A stretch of 59,293 nucleotides of DNA. Source: Runella sp. CRIBMP. Its GTDB lineage: Bacteria > Bacteroidota > Bacteroidia > Cytophagales > Spirosomataceae. Position 1 is the stretch's first letter; every line of letters starts with the position of its first letter. The notes beneath the pieces are model-generated. The model had not been told where the DNA came from and made no database searches. It saw only the letters and a program-made list of their open reading frames with translations. The stretch covers positions 1-59,293 of the forward strand of contig NZ_JAAAKZ010000026.1 of NCBI RefSeq assembly GCF_009905605.1. The letters are read 5' to 3'. The position numbers and the translations under genes are program-made. Positions 58,231 to 59,293 of this stretch are shown in pieces.

Positions 58231-58641
58231 CCCTTTGCTGCCGTTTGGTCGATGTAGGGAATGTGTACGTAAAAAACAGACACTTGGGGCTTTGAGTGGT
58301 CTTGTTGAGACGGACAGTCGAAACGCGTAATCGCACGGATTTCTATGGTTTAAGCAATCGTGCGAGTATAATTTTTGTCATATTTTTGCTGGTGATGTAC
58401 CACCGAGCAGATTCGATGGATGAGTTTGTTGCGAACAGCATTCAAGACTGACATTTTGTTCTTGCCTTCGGCAACTTTTCGCAAATAATAGTCTTGGATT
58501 TCACCTTTGACTCGAATGGCGGACATCGCTCCTAAATGAAAGAGGCTTTTTAAGCGTTTTCGGGCATGGTGGTTAACCTTGGTTTTTCCTCTAATGCTAC
58601 TGCCCGATTGATATTCAAAAGGGGCAACCCCTGCATGACAG

Positions 58642-58657
58642 TCGGACGGCCGATGCC
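58642..58657. repeat. 16-bp GC-rich insertion A in transposase
   Basis: On the coding strand GGCATCGGCCGTCCGA lies between ...AAATTAGC and CTGTCATG. Deleting it joins K-K-L-A to C-H-A-G in frame. It differs from insertion B by one base. Confidence 0.75.
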
Positions 58658-58802
58658 GCTAATTTTTTGGGATCAGTAATGGCAGTAAATTCGTTAGTGG
58701 CGATAATTACCTCAGAAGCAGTAGCTGATCCTACTCCTGGTACAGAAGTAATTAGTTCAAAAAGTTCTTTTAAATGTGGGTCTTTGTCTATCAAATTTTT
58801 AA

Positions 58803-58818
58803 GCGGGTCGCCGCTGCG
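58803..58818. repeat. 16-bp GC-rich insertion C in transposase
   Basis: On the coding strand CGCAGCGGCGACCCGC lies between AAACAAT and TTAAAAAT. Deleting it joins I-E-K-Q to K-N-L-I-D in frame. It contains GCGGCGACCCGC, like the tracts at both window ends. Confidence 0.75.
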
Positions 58819-59128
58819 ATTGTTTTTCAATCTTATCAATATCAAGATTGATGGCTTTTAGTGAAGCCTGACAGGTTTTGGTAAGCTGCTTTTGCAATGA
58901 AGGGCTTACGAATTCCTGCTGTTCCTCTAAAGGTTGTTGCAGTTGCTGACGGGCTATTAAAAGTCTCTGACGAACCGCGCTCAGAGCTGCTAATTGTTGA
59001 ATAACCTGACGAGGAGGCTGCCATAGACGAGTTTTATCTTTAAATCGGAAGGCGTATTCAGCTATACGAACGGCATCAATACTATCAGTTTTGCCGCGCT
59101 GTAAGCCGCCTGCCCGTTTAATTTGCAA

Positions 59129-59144
59129 TCGGACGGCCGACGCC
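59129..59144. repeat. 16-bp GC-rich insertion B in transposase
   Basis: On the coding strand GGCGTCGGCCGTCCGA lies between GAAAACAGC and TTGCAAAT. Deleting it joins W-L-E-N-S to L-Q-I-K in frame. It shares 15 of 16 bases with insertion A and the same left neighbour AGC. Confidence 0.75.
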
Positions 59145-59204
59145 GCTGTTTTCTAACCAGATGGGAAAATGCATTTGATATAAATAAGCCAGTAAATGAG
59201 CATT

Positions 59205-59217
59205 GCGGTCCGCCGCT
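59205..59217. repeat. GC-rich tract at the transposase deletion point
   Basis: On the coding strand AGCGGCGGACCGC sits where about 70-80 N-terminal codons are missing. The copy at the left window edge has GCGGCGGGCCGC at the same IS position, so both IS copies break in a related tract. Confidence 0.6.
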
Positions 59218-59280
59218 CATATCTTTGAAGTTCATTGAAATTGTTGGAAAAAGTACAATTTTGGGGTAGTTGTTTGACAG
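59205..59280 (-). mobile_element. IS110 5' end, inverted relative to bases 1-76
   Basis: Reverse complement of the left window edge: 63 bases identical, 74 of 76 overall. It contains the upstream end and start codons of the transposase. The final 13 bases of the window (59281-59293) lie outside the shared segment. Confidence 0.8.
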
Positions 59281-59293
59281 GGGTGAACAGCAG

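Larger units (their letters stand above)
58350..59235 (-). pseudogene. IS110-family transposase, broken by three 16-bp insertions and an N-terminal deletion
   Basis: The reading frame starts at 59235 (M-N-F-K-D-M), then jumps to N-A-H-L-L-A-Y-L-Y, so most of the N-terminal DEDD nuclease part is gone. The remainder is recognisable: G-K-T-D-S-I-D-A near 59090, G-V-G-S-A-T-A-S near 58720 and C-H-A-G-V-A-P-F-E-Y-Q-S-G near 58615, the IS110/IS116 C-terminal domain, ending at the stop at 58350-58352. Three frameshifts each coincide with a 16-bp GC-rich insertion, and removal of these restores one open frame. The element is dead as it stands. Confidence 0.9.

Noticed and set aside
58642-58657. GC-rich 16-mers as CRISPR spacers or repeats
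   Set aside because: They are isolated, not regularly spaced, differ in sequence and have no cas genes nearby.

Overview
The window looks like chromosomal DNA from a Bacteroidota, most likely order Cytophagales (Runella/Spirosomaceae-like). This is inferred from moderate GC, -7 promoter elements of the type TAnnTTTG, weak Shine-Dalgarno sequences, an S9 peptidase with an N-terminal signal, DUF5683, DUF3127, NIPSNAP and DUF1080 proteins, and a coat-hanger-like C-terminal domain. No rRNA, tRNA or CRISPR array was seen.

Layout. (1) 1-79: a 5' remnant of an IS110-type element. Its first 76 bases recur inverted at 59205-59280, so the window is bounded by the same IS start facing inward. (2) 208-2512: ABC exporter and a small holin-like membrane protein. 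(3) 2591-6097: an AT-rich accessory island in which single genes (immunity-like protein, SnoaL-like protein, serine hydrolase, unknown) alternate with palindrome-ended repeats and one attC-like hairpin. (4) 6125-10131, minus strand: a compact three-gene RiPP locus. A 45-residue precursor has a textbook lasso-peptide leader. It is followed, with stop-start coupling, by a protein fusing a leader-binding-like region to a YcaO domain, and then by an asparagine-synthetase-like lasso cyclase that has lost the glutaminase cysteine. No B2 protease or dedicated exporter is present. (5) 10385-35877: mostly housekeeping and central metabolism: citrate synthase, M20 hydrolase, bifunctional HisB, a trehalase/MFS/AraC module, IMP dehydrogenase, TyrRS, sigma-54, enoyl-CoA hydratase, thioesterase, MutS-like ATPase and Hsp90. 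It includes a TetR-hydrolase-DinB operon with a perfect operator. (6) 35923-47755: PaaE-like reductase, IscA-like protein, alditol-oxidase-like protein and DUF1080, a large secreted haem-motif protein, then parA-parB-DUF5683 and dapB-lepB. (7) 47803-49959: second accessory patch with another repeat, a DUF433 antitoxin with a gutted toxin, a degenerate direct repeat, a nuclease-like protein and a 36-bp perfect palindrome. (8) 49981-58230: S9 peptidase, CoA transferase, NIPSNAP, HxlR/aldo-keto reductase pair, and a sugar dehydrogenase with its cytochrome c. (9) 58350-59280: a broken IS110 transposase.

Two things stand out. First is the YcaO plus lasso-cyclase locus, whose precursor is too short for routine gene calling. 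Second is a family of 16-bp GC-rich insertions. Three interrupt the IS110 transposase, and deleting exactly 16 bases at each site restores one continuous frame. A fourth splits a repeat arm at 6062-6077. Related GC-rich tracts sit at the IS truncation points at both window ends. All six lie in mobile or repeated DNA and none was noticed inside a host gene. Whether this is biology or an assembly artefact has to be decided from reads.
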